DNA from: Paraburkholderia phytofirmans PsJN
GTDB lineage: Bacteria; Pseudomonadota; Gammaproteobacteria; Burkholderiales; Burkholderiaceae
NCBI RefSeq assembly: GCF_000020125.1
Contig: NC_010676.1
Span: 558,001-622,000 of the forward strand
Direction: 5' to 3'
Length of the DNA: 64,000 nt
Below, one piece after another: positions 15,969 through 24,913 of this stretch; position 1 is the first letter of the stretch, and every line of letters starts with the position of its first letter. The translations under genes were made by a program, and so were the position numbers. The notes beneath the pieces are model-generated. The model was not told the origin of the DNA, ran no database searches, and saw nothing but the letters and a program-made list of their open reading frames with translations.

Positions 15969-17411
15969 ATGTACGCCATTCCGACCGCCTGCGTGTCCGC
16001 GATGTTCGTGGTGTTCGGCCTATACGTACTGATTACGCAAGGCGCGACGCGTTTATTCACGCCGTTCATCCTGATGTGCGTCTCGACCTTCGCGTGGCAA
16101 GGCGCATGGACACTGCTGTTCCAGACGGACAACCCGCACACCGCGGACCTGCTGGTCAGGGGCGGCTATCTATTCATTCTTTTTCTGCCGACAACGTTCT
16201 ACCACTTCGTGACGGAAGTGGCGGCGCAGCGCCGCGAGCAGCCGATATTGCTGGCGTCGTACGGTCTGTGTTTCGTCCTCGCGATACTGCTGCCCGGTAA
16301 CGAAGTGGTGGCGGGCTATCAGCATTTCTTCTTCGGCTACTATCCGGTCGCCGGGCCGCTGCATCCCTTGCACGTGGTGCAGACCGTGCTGCTGGCCGGC
16401 CGCAGCGCGCAGCTTCTGCTCGCCGCGCGTCAGAAGGCAGAGGGCGACGCGCGGCGGCGCCTCGATCTGTGTCTGGCGAGCCTGTGTCTGTACTCGTTTG
16501 CCGCGATGGACTACGCGGTCAACTACGGCTTCGGGTTCTATCCGCCGGGCGTCCTGTTCATCGGTCTGAGCCTCGGGCTGCTGGCGATCACCATCGTGCG
16601 CTATCACCTGATTCACCCGTATGCCGTGGCGGCGACCATTGCGCACGAAATCTCGACGCCGCTTGCCACCATCGGCATGCACGCCGACGAAATCGCCAGC
16701 GTGTGGGGGCATGTGTTCAAAGGATACCGAACAGCCGTCACGCACGGGCTGTATGAGGATCACGACGAGGTTGGACAGTCCGAACGCATCGGCCAGCTGG
16801 CGACGGCGATCCGGCGCGAAGTCTCCGGCACCAGCGCAATGGTCGAAATGGCGCTCGCGTCTTTCACGCTCGATCGTCTGGATCGCGGCGACTTCAGCCG
16901 GCATTCGGTGCATCAGTGCGTGATGTCCACGCTCGAACGGTATCCGTTCAGCGGCGACGAGCGTGAGCGTGTCACGGTGATGCCCATCGACCTCGCCATG
17001 TCTTTTTCGGGCTCGGATACGGTCGTGGTTTTCGTGCTGTTCAATCTGCTGAAAAACGCGTTGCATGCCATTCGCGTGGGCGGCGACGGGGCGATTACGA
17101 TCAGTGCCGTTCAGGATCAGGACTTCTGCGTGCTGCAATTCCGCGACACGGGGCCCGGCATCGCGCCCGACGTCCTGCCCTATATCTTCGACGCTTTCTT
17201 CACGACCAAGCGGCACGGCAGCGGCGCGGGCATGGGACTCGCGTTCTGCCGTCGCGCGACGGAGCTGCTGGGCGGGAGTATCGAGTGCAGTTCGATACGC
17301 GGCATCCACACCACCTTCACCGTGCGGTTGCCGGCGCCGGACACGCCCGCCGATCGCGCACTGCGCAAGACGCCGGCGCAGCATTCGCCTCGCTGGAGTC
17401 AGGGCCAATGA
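15969..17411 (+). CDS. Multi-TM sensor histidine kinase, LqsS/CqsS-like
   Basis: 480 residues. About seven hydrophobic helices span residues 5-210 with short loops, resembling the 7TM kinase N-terminal module (GGYLFILFLPTTFYHFVTEVA); there is no large periplasmic domain, so the ligand is probably lipophilic or membrane-borne. The H box is TIAHEISTPLATIG with His226. The ATPase has LFNLLKNALHAI (N box), RDTGPGIAP (G1), FDAFFTTKRHGSGAGMGLAFC (F and G2). Membrane module plus AHEISTPL recalls CqsS and LqsS, sensors of alpha-hydroxyketones. It forms an operon with the preceding regulator. No CqsA/LqsA synthase lies in the window. Confidence 0.75.
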   Translation: MYAIPTACVSAMFVVFGLYVLITQGATRLFTPFILMCVSTFAWQGAWTLLFQTDNPHTADLLVRGGYLFILFLPTTFYHFVTEVAAQRREQPILLASYGLCFVLAILLPGNEVVAGYQHFFFGYYPVAGPLHPLHVVQTVLLAGRSAQLLLAARQKAEGDARRRLDLCLASLCLYSFAAMDYAVNYGFGFYPPGVLFIGLSLGLLAITIVRYHLIHPYAVAATIAHEISTPLATIGMHADEIASVWGHVFKGYRTAVTHGLYEDHDEVGQSERIGQLATAIRREVSGTSAMVEMALASFTLDRLDRGDFSRHSVHQCVMSTLERYPFSGDERERVTVMPIDLAMSFSGSDTVVVFVLFNLLKNALHAIRVGGDGAITISAVQDQDFCVLQFRDTGPGIAPDVLPYIFDAFFTTKRHGSGAGMGLAFCRRATELLGGSIECSSIRGIHTTFTVRLPAPDTPADRALRKTPAQHSPRWSQGQ

Positions 17412-17486
17412 AAGGCGCGCAGGTTGAAAACTGTGGCCGTTGCCACTGACTATCCGGCGGCCTGAACGCTGAACCCTGAGCGCGTG

Positions 17487-18452
17487 CTAGCGATTGTCCG
17501 CGGACGACCCCGGCGTCGCATGGGCAGACAGAAAACGGCACACCTCCTCGTGGAGCCTCTGTACGCCGGGGCTCGATTCGATGGCGCGCCAGCATCCGTG
17601 CACGAGCCCGGCGCCGATCATGAGCCGCGCCTCGCCACCGGCCGCGTTGATACGCTCGGCGAATACGCGCGCGTCGTCCCTCAATGGGTCATGTTCGACG
17701 CCGATCGCGAGCGTCGGCGGCAGGCCGTCGTAGCGCGTCGCATCGAGCGGGATCGTCCACGCGGGGTAGGGCGGGTGGGGGCCCCAGTACAGATCGCGGA
17801 ACGCATGGACGTCGGTTAGCTTGAGCATCGGCGCGAGTGCTTCGCTGTCGCGCGCGGGCAATTGCGGGTCGGTGCCGAGCATCGGATAAACCAGCACGAG
17901 GCCGCTTATGCCTTGTACCGCGTCGTCGCGTAGCCGCATCGCTACGCTGGCCGCGAGCGTGGCGCCGGCGCTGTCGCCAGCCAGTTGCAGCGGCGCGCCG
18001 GCATGCAGCTCGAACGGCAGGCGCCCGGCCAAGGCGGCGAGCGTGACTTCCATGCAATCGTCATGCGCGGCCGGCGCGGGGTGTTCGGGAGCCAGCCGGT
18101 AGTCGACCGCGATCACGTCGAGATCGGTGTCCGCAGCAAGGCGCGCGGTCACGAGCTGATGGCTGTCCAGCGAGCCGAGCACGAAGCCACCGCCGTGAAA
18201 ATACAGCACGGCGCCACGCGCCGCGTCATGATGTCTTGCATGGTTCCGGTACAGCCGCAGCGCGATCGAATGGCCCGCGCCGGTGTGGAACTCGGCGTCG
18301 TGAGTTACGACATCGTCGGGCAACGCGGGTGTGACCGCCGCCGCGTACTGGTCGTAAATTTTGCGCTGTTCAGGCGGCGTCAATGAAGTCGAATGCCCCC
18401 GGTAAATCGCGGCGGCTCTTTCGATGAACGCGGCCATCTCTGGCTCAAGCAT
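17487..18452 (-). CDS. hocS: HSL-family alpha/beta hydrolase, probable short-chain acylcarnitine hydrolase
   Basis: 321 residues from the ATG at 18452, overlapping the thioesterase gene by 8 bp. Hormone-sensitive-lipase motifs are complete: oxyanion YFHGGGF, nucleophile elbow GDSAG, acid in VEHDPLRDD and base in GLVHGCW. As the last gene of an operon in the order caiX-cdhC-cdhA-cdhB-hydrolase, it matches the place of HocS, which in Pseudomonas aeruginosa hydrolyses short-chain O-acylcarnitines to free carnitine before catabolism. Family assignment is firm; substrate follows from synteny. Confidence 0.75.
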   Translation of the reverse strand: MLEPEMAAFIERAAAIYRGHSTSLTPPEQRKIYDQYAAAVTPALPDDVVTHDAEFHTGAGHSIALRLYRNHARHHDAARGAVLYFHGGGFVLGSLDSHQLVTARLAADTDLDVIAVDYRLAPEHPAPAAHDDCMEVTLAALAGRLPFELHAGAPLQLAGDSAGATLAASVAMRLRDDAVQGISGLVLVYPMLGTDPQLPARDSEALAPMLKLTDVHAFRDLYWGPHPPYPAWTIPLDATRYDGLPPTLAIGVEHDPLRDDARVFAERINAAGGEARLMIGAGLVHGCWRAIESSPGVQRLHEEVCRFLSAHATPGSSADNR

Positions 18453-18954
18453 GTCCACTCCCACTCGGCTTCGTTTTCGCGGGCAAGCCAATCACTCGCC
18501 CGGCAAACGCCGCGGGCGGCAGTGCGGCATGCGCGTCGGCCAATGCCTTCACATGCGCCGCGACGTCCGGATCGAACGCGGCTGCACGTGGGCCGCCGGT
18601 ATCCACGTGCAGCAACATCTGCTCGCCTGCTGCTAGCGGTTTGCCGCCATCGCCGGCGAACATCTCGAGGTACAGATGCAGCCGCTTCGCATCGTGACCG
18701 AGCACGCGCATGTCGACGCGCACCTGCGCGCCTTCCTTGATCTCGTGCAGATAGTTGATATGCGCTTCGAGCGTGTAGATCGAGCGCTGGCGCTCCTTGC
18801 GCACGACGTCCGGTAAACCGATCAGGTCGATCAGCGCATCGGTCGCGAAGCTGAAAATCAGCATGTAGAACGCGTCGCGCAGATGGCCGTTGTAATCGAC
18901 CCATTCGGCGCGCACCGTGTCGCGATAGCAAGGCAGGGCAGCGGGTTGCGGCAT
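18445..18954 (-). CDS. cdhB: Hotdog-fold thioesterase of carnitine catabolism (betainyl-CoA thioesterase)
   Basis: 169 residues from ATG 18954; a TTG six bases upstream (18960) has better spacing to the GGAG ribosome site and may be the real start. The motif EWVDYNGHLRDAFYM is the 4-hydroxybenzoyl-CoA-type hotdog signature (Asp and Asn-Gly-His), followed by YLHEIKEGAQVRVDMRVLGHDAKRLHLYLEMF. In carnitine degradation the enzyme releases glycine betaine from betainyl-CoA. It is separated from cdhA by 223 bp containing a hairpin, and overlaps the hydrolase gene downstream. Confidence 0.82.
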   Translation of the reverse strand: MPQPAALPCYRDTVRAEWVDYNGHLRDAFYMLIFSFATDALIDLIGLPDVVRKERQRSIYTLEAHINYLHEIKEGAQVRVDMRVLGHDAKRLHLYLEMFAGDGGKPLAAGEQMLLHVDTGGPRAAAFDPDVAAHVKALADAHAALPPAAFAGRVIGLPAKTKPSGSGHA

Positions 18955-19004
18955 CGGCAAGTTGTCTCCGTTGTTCGTTTCTAAGGCGGCGACTGCGCGC
19001 CGAC

Positions 19005-19032
19005 CGTGGCGATTTTCGAAAATACGGCCACG
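19005..19032. promoter_or_regulatory. Nested palindrome in the cdhA-cdhB gap
   Basis: CGTGGC at 19005-19010 pairs with GCCACG at 19027-19032, enclosing the 12-bp perfect palindrome ATTTTCGAAAAT at 19012-19023. It lies in the only long gap of an otherwise compact operon and could be an internal operator, processing site or attenuator. The rest of the gap shows nothing. Confidence 0.4.
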
Positions 19033-19183
19033 CGAGATTCCACCGCATCGGCACCGGATTCGCGAGACAGACGCGGTCCGGTCGATGAGTCAAACCGCGC
19101 GCAGCCGGAGCTTGGCTCGGATGGCGCGCTATCTGCGCCTTCAGCGGCCTCCGTTCCATCCGAACGCCTCCACGCGGTCGCCC

Positions 19184-20149
19184 TCACTCAGCCGGCTGCA
19201 TTCCATGCCGCGCCTTCGCCTCCGCAATCGCCGTCAGTACGCTCGTAATGCAATCGTCCCGGTAGCGTTCGAGCTGTTTGATCGAGCGCGGCCCGACCTG
19301 CTCGGCGGTGCCGTCCACGACCCGGTCGATCAGTTCATCCGTGAGCTTCGGCGCCACCAGTTTAGTCCAGGGCAGCTCCAGCGCGGGTCCGAATTGCTGC
19401 ATGAAGTGGCGCATGCCCGCGTCGCCGCCCGCCAGCGTGTACGTCAGGAAAGTCCCCATGAACGACCAGCGGATGCCCGCGCCGAAGCGGATCGCGTCGT
19501 CGATTTCGCCGGTGGTCGCGACGCCTTCGTTGACCAGATGCAAAGCCTCGCGCCACAGCGCTTCGAGCAGGCGGTCGGCGATAAAACCCGGCACTTCCTT
19601 GCGAACCCTCAGAGGCCGCATCGACAGCGCACGATACACCTGTAGCGCGGCGTCGATGGTTTCGGGCGCGGTGCTTTCGCCGCCCAGCACTTCGACGAGC
19701 GGCAACAGGTACACCGGATTGAACGGATGCCCGACGATGCAACGCTGCGGATTCACCGCCCGTGCGTAAAAATCGCTCGGCAAGAGGCCCGATGTCGACG
19801 AAGCGATGATCGCATCGGGTTTCGCCGCGCGGCTGATCTGTTCGTGCAGCGATAGCTTCAATTCTTCGCGCTCAGGCGCGCTTTCCTGAATGAAGTCCGC
19901 CTGCCCGACGCAGGCTTGGATCGTATCGACGAAGCGCAGCCGCTCTGGCGACGCCCCCGCGGCCAGCCCCACGCGCTGCAACGCCGACCACGCGTTCGCG
20001 ACGTTCTCGCGCAACTGCTTTTCCGCTCCGGGCGCCGGGTCCCACGCGATCACGTCGAGTCCGTGCGCGAGCGCGCGCGCCACCCAGCCGCTGCCGATCA
20101 CGCCCACGCCGATTGCCGCGAATGTTTTGATATCGACGATCACTGCCAT
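19184..20149 (-). CDS. cdhA: L-carnitine dehydrogenase
   Basis: 321 residues, start at [14 protein letters not shown] with AAAGGA upstream; in-frame codons further out lack such a site. The Rossmann motif GVGVIGSGW lies at residues 14-22, and the 3-hydroxyacyl-CoA dehydrogenase-like pattern continues with [27 protein letters not shown] and the C-terminal-domain motif [19 protein letters not shown], the usual L-carnitine dehydrogenase signature. It oxidises L-carnitine to 3-dehydrocarnitine with NAD. Flanked by cdhC upstream and cdhB downstream. Confidence 0.9.
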   Translation of the reverse strand: MAVIVDIKTFAAIGVGVIGSGWVARALAHGLDVIAWDPAPGAEKQLRENVANAWSALQRVGLAAGASPERLRFVDTIQACVGQADFIQESAPEREELKLSLHEQISRAAKPDAIIASSTSGLLPSDFYARAVNPQRCIVGHPFNPVYLLPLVEVLGGESTAPETIDAALQVYRALSMRPLRVRKEVPGFIADRLLEALWREALHLVNEGVATTGEIDDAIRFGAGIRWSFMGTFLTYTLAGGDAGMRHFMQQFGPALELPWTKLVAPKLTDELIDRVVDGTAEQVGPRSIKQLERYRDDCITSVLTAIAEAKARHGMQPAE

Positions 20150-20212
20150 TGCTGATGTTTCCTTTGCCTGTGTGTTGTCCGGTCTCGAAGCGAGTTGCAT
20201 CGAGCGTGTGAA

Positions 20213-21142
20213 TCAAGCGTACTGTCCCGCCTCGCGCCGCTCCAACTGACGCTCGCCACGCGCGGGCAGACCCAGTTTGCGGCGCCCCTCGGCAGGCGTC
20301 AGCGCGCGTGCGCCGAGCCGTTCGATGATTTCCACCGCGCGTTGCACCAGCGTGCCGTTCGTTGCGGGCACGCCTTTATCGAGCCAGATGTTGTCTTCGA
20401 GGCCCACGCGCACGTGGCCGCCGAGCAGCATCGCCTGCGCGACCATCGGCATCTGCATGCGGCCGATGCCGAAGCCGGCCCATTGCGCGCCGGGCGGCAG
20501 GTTATCGGCCATCGCTTTCATGGTGGTGGTGTCGGCGGGCGCGCCCCAGGGAATGCCGAGGCATATCTGGAACAGCGGCGGCGCATCGAGCAGGCCTTCC
20601 TTGAGCAGTTGCTTCGCGAACCACAAATGCCCGGTGTCGAAGATTTCCAGTTCAGGCTTGACGCCGAGTTCCTGGATGCGCCGCGCGCCGGCCCGTAACT
20701 GCGCGGGTGTCGACACGTAGATGTAGTCGCCGTCGCCGAAATTCAGCGTGCCGCAGTCGAGCGTGCAGATTTCCGGCAGCAATTCCTCAACATGCGCGAG
20801 GCGCGTGAGGCCGCCGACCAGATCCGTGTTCGCGCCGAAGCGCATCGGATCTTCGCCCGGACCGATCTCCAGATCGCCGCCCATGCCGGCCGTCAGGTTG
20901 ATGATCACGTCCGTGCCCGACGAGCGGATACGGTCGACCACCTCGCGATACAGTTGCGGATCGCGGCTGCCGCGTCCGGTTTTCGGATCGCGCACGTGGC
21001 AGTGCGCAACGGTCGCGCCGGCTTTCGCGGCTTCGATGGCGGCCTCGGCAATCTGCTTCGGCGTGACGGGAATGGCCGGGTGCTTGCCGACGGTATCGCC
21101 TGCGCCGGTGACCGCACAGGTCACGATGACTTCATGATTCAT
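20213..21142 (-). CDS. cdhC: BKACE-family (DUF849) 3-dehydrocarnitine cleavage enzyme
   Basis: 309 residues beginning [17 protein letters not shown]. Zinc-binding His47 and His49 sit in [12 protein letters not shown], with the later strands [33 protein letters not shown] and the C-terminal [12 protein letters not shown] motif that marks beta-keto acid cleavage enzymes. In this pathway the enzyme converts 3-dehydrocarnitine and acetyl-CoA to betainyl-CoA and acetoacetate. It lies 41 nt after the transporter gene and 63 nt before cdhA, as in the Pseudomonas operon. Confidence 0.9.
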   Translation of the reverse strand: MNHEVIVTCAVTGAGDTVGKHPAIPVTPKQIAEAAIEAAKAGATVAHCHVRDPKTGRGSRDPQLYREVVDRIRSSGTDVIINLTAGMGGDLEIGPGEDPMRFGANTDLVGGLTRLAHVEELLPEICTLDCGTLNFGDGDYIYVSTPAQLRAGARRIQELGVKPELEIFDTGHLWFAKQLLKEGLLDAPPLFQICLGIPWGAPADTTTMKAMADNLPPGAQWAGFGIGRMQMPMVAQAMLLGGHVRVGLEDNIWLDKGVPATNGTLVQRAVEIIERLGARALTPAEGRRKLGLPARGERQLERREAGQYA

Positions 21143-21183
21143 GCGAACGGGTTCCTGTAAGTTGGTATGCGCAACTGACGTGA

Positions 21184-22149
21184 TCAGAGACCGAGATAAG
21201 CCTTGACCGCGGGCAAGCCGTCCTTGCCGTCGTAGGTCTTCACGCCGGCAAGCCATGCGTCGAGTACCTGCGGGTTTTTCTTCAGATACGCCTTGGCGGC
21301 GTCGGCGGGCTTTTCCTTGTTCATCACCGATTGCATCACCACGTTTTCGAGCTGCGTCGAAAAGCGCAGATTGCTCACGAGCTTGCCCGCGTTCGGGCAA
21401 CGTGTCAGAAAGTCGGGGGACGTCAGCGTATAAACGCGCGCTTCGCCGTCGTTCGGACCGAATACGCCGTCGCTGCCGGTGAGGTATTTCATGTCGATCT
21501 GGATGTTCATCGGATGCGGTTCCCAGCCGAGAAAGACCACCCATTTCTTCTCGCGGATCGCGCGGTCGACCGAGACCAGCATGCCCGCTTCGCTCGATTC
21601 GATCAGCTTGAAGCCGCCGAGGCCGAACTGATTGTTGGCGATCATCTTCTGGATCGCCGCGTTTGCGCTGCTGCCGGGCTCGATGCCGTAGATCTTGCCG
21701 TCGAGCTGATCGCGGTGTTTGGCGATGTCGGCGAAAGTCTTCAGGCCCGCGTCGTATTCGTAGCTCGGCACGGCGAACGTGGCCTTGGCGCCGGTCAGGT
21801 TAGGCGGCTGCAGCACCTGGATCGATTTCGAATCGACGAACGGCGCGATCGCTTTTTCCTGCACCGGCCACCAGTAGCCGAGCGACACGTCGAGCTGTTT
21901 GCTTTTCAAACCCGCGAACGAGATGGGCACGGAGGCAACCGTCGTCACGGGCTGATAGCCGAGACCTTCGAACACGGTCGAGGCGAGCGCGGTGGTCGAG
22001 GTGATGTCGGTCCAGCCGATATCCGCGAAATGCACCGCGCGGCAGGCAGCGGGGTCCTGGGCGAAGGCAGGCAGCGCGGTAACGGCGGCGCCGACGGCCG
22101 CCGCGAGACACGCAAGATGGGCAAGCAGGGCTTTGATGCGCAACTTCAT
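21184..22149 (-). CDS. caiX: Carnitine/quaternary amine ABC transporter substrate-binding protein
   Basis: 321 residues. Start at [15 protein letters not shown] with GAGGGAACG upstream; signal peptide ends at AFAQ. The mature protein is an OpuAC/ProX-type binding protein: [35 protein letters not shown] and [12 protein letters not shown] supply the aromatic residues that make cation-pi contacts with trimethylammonium groups. It is the first gene of the carnitine operon; permease and ATPase genes are absent here, as in Pseudomonas where CaiX shares the choline (Cbc) transporter core. Confidence 0.85.
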   Translation of the reverse strand: MKLRIKALLAHLACLAAAVGAAVTALPAFAQDPAACRAVHFADIGWTDITSTTALASTVFEGLGYQPVTTVASVPISFAGLKSKQLDVSLGYWWPVQEKAIAPFVDSKSIQVLQPPNLTGAKATFAVPSYEYDAGLKTFADIAKHRDQLDGKIYGIEPGSSANAAIQKMIANNQFGLGGFKLIESSEAGMLVSVDRAIREKKWVVFLGWEPHPMNIQIDMKYLTGSDGVFGPNDGEARVYTLTSPDFLTRCPNAGKLVSNLRFSTQLENVVMQSVMNKEKPADAAKAYLKKNPQVLDAWLAGVKTYDGKDGLPAVKAYLGL

Positions 22150-22496
22150 GACGTTCCCTCTTCTGACTCGAATGACAACGTGTTCGAACCGGGCCGCTTC
22201 GCCTGAGCGAACGACATGGGCAAAGCGGCCCCCGGACATGCGATACGGCTTCTGTGATGCTTGAACTGCACGAATGACGTTACGTTAATGCCCCATATTC
22301 CCGCCAAAGCGACCGCCAGCGACCCGTTCTTGCTCCCACGCGACAATGAGGGAAAACCTGTGCCGTCCGCATTGCGACGCAACATCGAGTTAAGCGCGAA
22401 TTTTGGTGAACCTTGCCGGCTTGGCCGCTGCTTGCTACGCTCGCCGGGAACCCGCGTCCGCCTGCGTTTTTTGTCTCCTGATCGAGTCCGAGCACG
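22150..22496. promoter_or_regulatory. Divergent control region caiX / cdhR
   Basis: 350 bp between divergent starts, expected to contain the CdhR-dependent caiX promoter. A GACGTTACGTTAATG segment at about 22275-22290 has partial symmetry, and GCGACC occurs twice 12 bp apart near 22311. No confident operator can be named. Confidence 0.4.
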
Positions 22497-23522
22497 ATGC
22501 CCGAAGATATGTCGTTCCTGTTGCTGCCGGGCTTTTCGGCGATCGGTTTCATGTCGGCGGTGGAGCCGTTGCGCGTGGCGAACCGCTATCGCGGCGATCT
22601 GTACCGCTGGCGCATTCTGAGCCTCGACGGCGCGCCGGTGGCCGCCAGCAACGGCATTTCAATCAACGCGGATGCGGCCATCGGCGACGTCGAGGCCGCG
22701 CGGACACTCTTCGTCGTCGCGGGCTTCGAGCCGCTCGCGTGCTACACGCGCGAGCTGGGCGATTGTCTGAAGCGCCTCGCGCGCGCGGGCGCGACGCTCG
22801 GCGGTATCGACACCGGCAGCTTCGTGCTCGCGGAGGCCGGGCTGCTCGGCGGCTCGGACAGTGTGACCGTGCACTGGGAAGCGCTGTCGGCATTCCGCGA
22901 GCGCTATCCGTCGCTCGATGCGAGCCAGGAGCTGTTCGAAATCGGCGCGCGGCGGATTACGTGCGCGGGCGGCACGGCGTCGATCGACATGATGCTCGAC
23001 CTGATCGGCCGCGAGCACGGCGCCGCGCTGGCTTCGGCCGTCTCGGAGCAATTCGTGGTGAGCCGTATCCGGCGGCGCTCGGACCATCAGCGCATGGAGG
23101 TCGCGGCGCGCTACGGCGTGCACAACCGCAAGCTGATTCAGGTGATCGGCGTGATGGAACAGCATATGGAGGAGCCGCTCACGCCTGACCGGCTAGCGCA
23201 GGAAATCGGCGTGACCCGTCGGCAACTGGAGCGGCTGTTCTGCGCGTCGCTGAAGGACACGCCAACGCATTTCTATCAGCAGTTGCGCCTCGCGCGTGCG
23301 CGTGAATTGCTGCAACAGACCGACATGTCGATTACGTCGATTTGCGTGGCATGCGGATTCGAATCGCCATCGCATTTCTCGCGGACGTATCGCGCGCGTT
23401 TCGGCGCGAGTCCGAGAAGCGACCGGCAAGGGACGGGCGGCCGAAATGCCGGAGAACTGGAGCGGTCGGCGGGGCAAGACCTTGTGTCCGCGCCCCAGTT
23501 ATCGCGTTTATCGCAACAGTGA
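22497..23522 (+). CDS. cdhR: GlxA-family AraC-type regulator, probable carnitine catabolism activator
   Basis: 341 residues. The N-terminal DJ-1/PfpI-like domain (residues 1-190: FLLLPGFSAIGFMSAVEPLR, GGIDTGSFVLAEAGLL, ITCAGGTASIDMMLDLI) is typical of GATase1-type regulators of quaternary amine catabolism (CdhR, GbdR). The C-terminal AraC domain has two helix-turn-helix units: LAQEIGVTRRQLERLF and ITSICVACGFESPSHFSRTYRARFG. It diverges from caiX, which makes it the probable carnitine-responsive activator of the operon. Confidence 0.85.
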   Translation: MPEDMSFLLLPGFSAIGFMSAVEPLRVANRYRGDLYRWRILSLDGAPVAASNGISINADAAIGDVEAARTLFVVAGFEPLACYTRELGDCLKRLARAGATLGGIDTGSFVLAEAGLLGGSDSVTVHWEALSAFRERYPSLDASQELFEIGARRITCAGGTASIDMMLDLIGREHGAALASAVSEQFVVSRIRRRSDHQRMEVAARYGVHNRKLIQVIGVMEQHMEEPLTPDRLAQEIGVTRRQLERLFCASLKDTPTHFYQQLRLARARELLQQTDMSITSICVACGFESPSHFSRTYRARFGASPRSDRQGTGGRNAGELERSAGQDLVSAPQLSRLSQQ

Positions 23523-23631
23523 ATTCGTTGATTTGGGGTTTACCCTATATGTATTGACTCCTAGACTGTGTCCACTCGCTGCAAACACAGGTTCGCAGCA
23601 TGGCAAAAAACAATCTCTGGAGGTAGGTGTC

Positions 23632-23958
23632 ATGAAATCTTTGATCGAAGCTGTTGTTATCGCCGCGCTCATTTCCGCTCCGCTCGCCGCTTTTGCTCAA
23701 TCGAATCAGCCGGTTACGCGTGCTCAAGTGCGCGCCGAACTGATCCAGCTGGAAAAGGCCGGCTACAACCCGGGCACCGCGAACGACGAAGACTATCCGT
23801 CCAACATTCAGGCTGCTGAAGCGCGCGTCGCCGCACAAAAGAGCGCAGCCCAGACGAGCGGTTACGGTTCGGCCACCAATGGTTCGTCGCAGGCAGGCAC
23901 CCGTTCGGACACGACGAACAGTTCGTACTCGGCTCCGGTTGTTACCTACGGTCGTTAA
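23632..23958 (+). CDS. DUF4148 small exported protein (copy 2)
   Basis: 108 residues; TGGAGG 8-9 nt ahead of the ATG decides the start, although the frame is open further upstream. The signal peptide (MKSLIEAVVIAALISAPLAA, FAQ) is followed by the family core TRAQVRAELIQLEKAGYNPG and YPSNIQAAEARVAAQK, then a Ser/Thr/Gly-rich tail. Function unknown; presumed periplasmic. Monocistronic, with a hairpin shortly after the stop. Confidence 0.87.
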   Translation: MKSLIEAVVIAALISAPLAAFAQSNQPVTRAQVRAELIQLEKAGYNPGTANDEDYPSNIQAAEARVAAQKSAAQTSGYGSATNGSSQAGTRSDTTNSSYSAPVVTYGR

Positions 23959-23989
23959 TCGATCGCGTAGTGTGTAGTAGCTGTAGCGG

Positions 23990-24016
23990 GGCGCTGGATC
24001 GTGGTATTCCAGCGCC
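23990..24016. terminator. Hairpin between convergent DUF4148 and HxlR genes
   Basis: A perfect 9-bp stem, GGCGCTGGA at 23990-23998 and TCCAGCGCC at 24008-24016 with a 9-nt loop. It lacks a clear T-run, so it is either a weak terminator or an RNA 3'-end stabiliser. It touches the stop codon of the HxlR gene. Confidence 0.5.
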
Positions 24017-24495
24017 TATGAAACGGCCTGACACGTGGACCGTCCGGTCTTTTGGTCGTACGCGTGATTGCTGGCCTCGATGGAGTCGATAGAACGCTCG
24101 GCCCATTGCTTCAATTCGGTGACGATTGGCAGCGCGGTGCGAGCGAGTACGGTTAAGCCATACTCGACGCGCGCCGGGTGCCGGTCGTCGACGCATCGCT
24201 CGACAAGCCCGTCCCTTTCCATCGCTCTCAATGTCTGAGAAAGCATCTTGTCTGAGACGCCGTCCAAACGACGTCTGATCTCGGCAAAGCGCAGATGCTT
24301 TTCTCGCAATGCGATCATTACCAAGACGGTCCACTTCTGACCGAGACGTGCGAGAGCGAGTCGGGACGGACAAGCTCCCGAAAATGCATCTGGTGACGAT
24401 CCGCCATGTCGCGGCATAACCTGCTTTGCGCAGTTGTCTGCGGATATTGGCGGAGTTGCGGACACCACACGCATGTCTCTCGCGCCGTCACTCAT
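24016..24495 (-). CDS. HxlR-family transcriptional regulator
   Basis: 159 residues from the ATG at 24495, which overlaps the end of the DUF934 gene by 8 bp. The winged-helix HxlR pattern is clear: LARLGQKWTVLVMIALREKHLRFAEIRRRL, then VSDKMLSQTLRAMERDGLVER and the wing VEYGLTVLAR. Members often sense electrophiles or aldehydes through an N-terminal cysteine; cysteines are present before the domain (DNCAKQ, GACPSRL). Being last in the cysI operon suggests it regulates that operon, though other targets are possible. Confidence 0.85.
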   Translation of the reverse strand: MSDGARDMRVVSATPPISADNCAKQVMPRHGGSSPDAFSGACPSRLALARLGQKWTVLVMIALREKHLRFAEIRRRLDGVSDKMLSQTLRAMERDGLVERCVDDRHPARVEYGLTVLARTALPIVTELKQWAERSIDSIEASNHAYDQKTGRSTCQAVS

Positions 24496-24913
24496 CGTTA
24501 CTCCCGACGTCTGAGCGCACAAACGGCGCGTCGTGAATAACGTCGCCCTGATAGAACGCGGGAAAGCGGTCGAGTTGGCGCTGCGCGTCCTCTGGATCGA
24601 TACCGTCTTTCAATACCGCACTCGAAAACCCGGTTCGCTCCATCTGAATCAACTGATCGACGAGCACGTCGCCGGTCGCCCGCAAATCGCCTTTGAAGCC
24701 GAGCCTGCGGCGCAGGAGATACGCCTGACTGTAGGCCCGTCCATCGGTGAAGTTGGGGAAGTGCAACTCCACGCGCGCGGCAGTCGCAATCAGCTCCTTT
24801 TGCTCGGCCGGGTCTGCGTCGTTTGCCAGAGAAACAACCTGCCGGGATGGGTTTGATGCGTCCGATGCGTGCTCGGCCAGCGTGATCAGCCTGATGCGTG
24901 TCGAGGCGTTCAT
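24488..24913 (-). CDS. DUF934 sulfur-assimilation accessory protein
   Basis: 141 residues with the DUF934 signature: VELHFPNFTDGRAYSQAYLLRRRLGFKGDLRATGDVLVDQ, then a tail of DPEDAQRQLDRF and FYQGDVI (the long motif is residues 48-87). The family is almost always encoded with CysI or with assimilatory sulfite/nitrite reductase genes in beta-proteobacteria; its biochemical role is not established. The ATG overlaps the cysI stop (ATGA), so the two are translationally coupled. Confidence 0.85.
   Translation of the reverse strand: MNASTRIRLITLAEHASDASNPSRQVVSLANDADPAEQKELIATAARVELHFPNFTDGRAYSQAYLLRRRLGFKGDLRATGDVLVDQLIQMERTGFSSAVLKDGIDPEDAQRQLDRFPAFYQGDVIHDAPFVRSDVGSNDE

Noticed and set aside
17408..17449. 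A 13-codon frame (MKGAQVENCGRCH) overlapping the stop of the LqsS-like kinase
   Set aside because: An ATGA overlap and a CxxC are suggestive, but the frame is so short that chance is the better explanation without conservation data.
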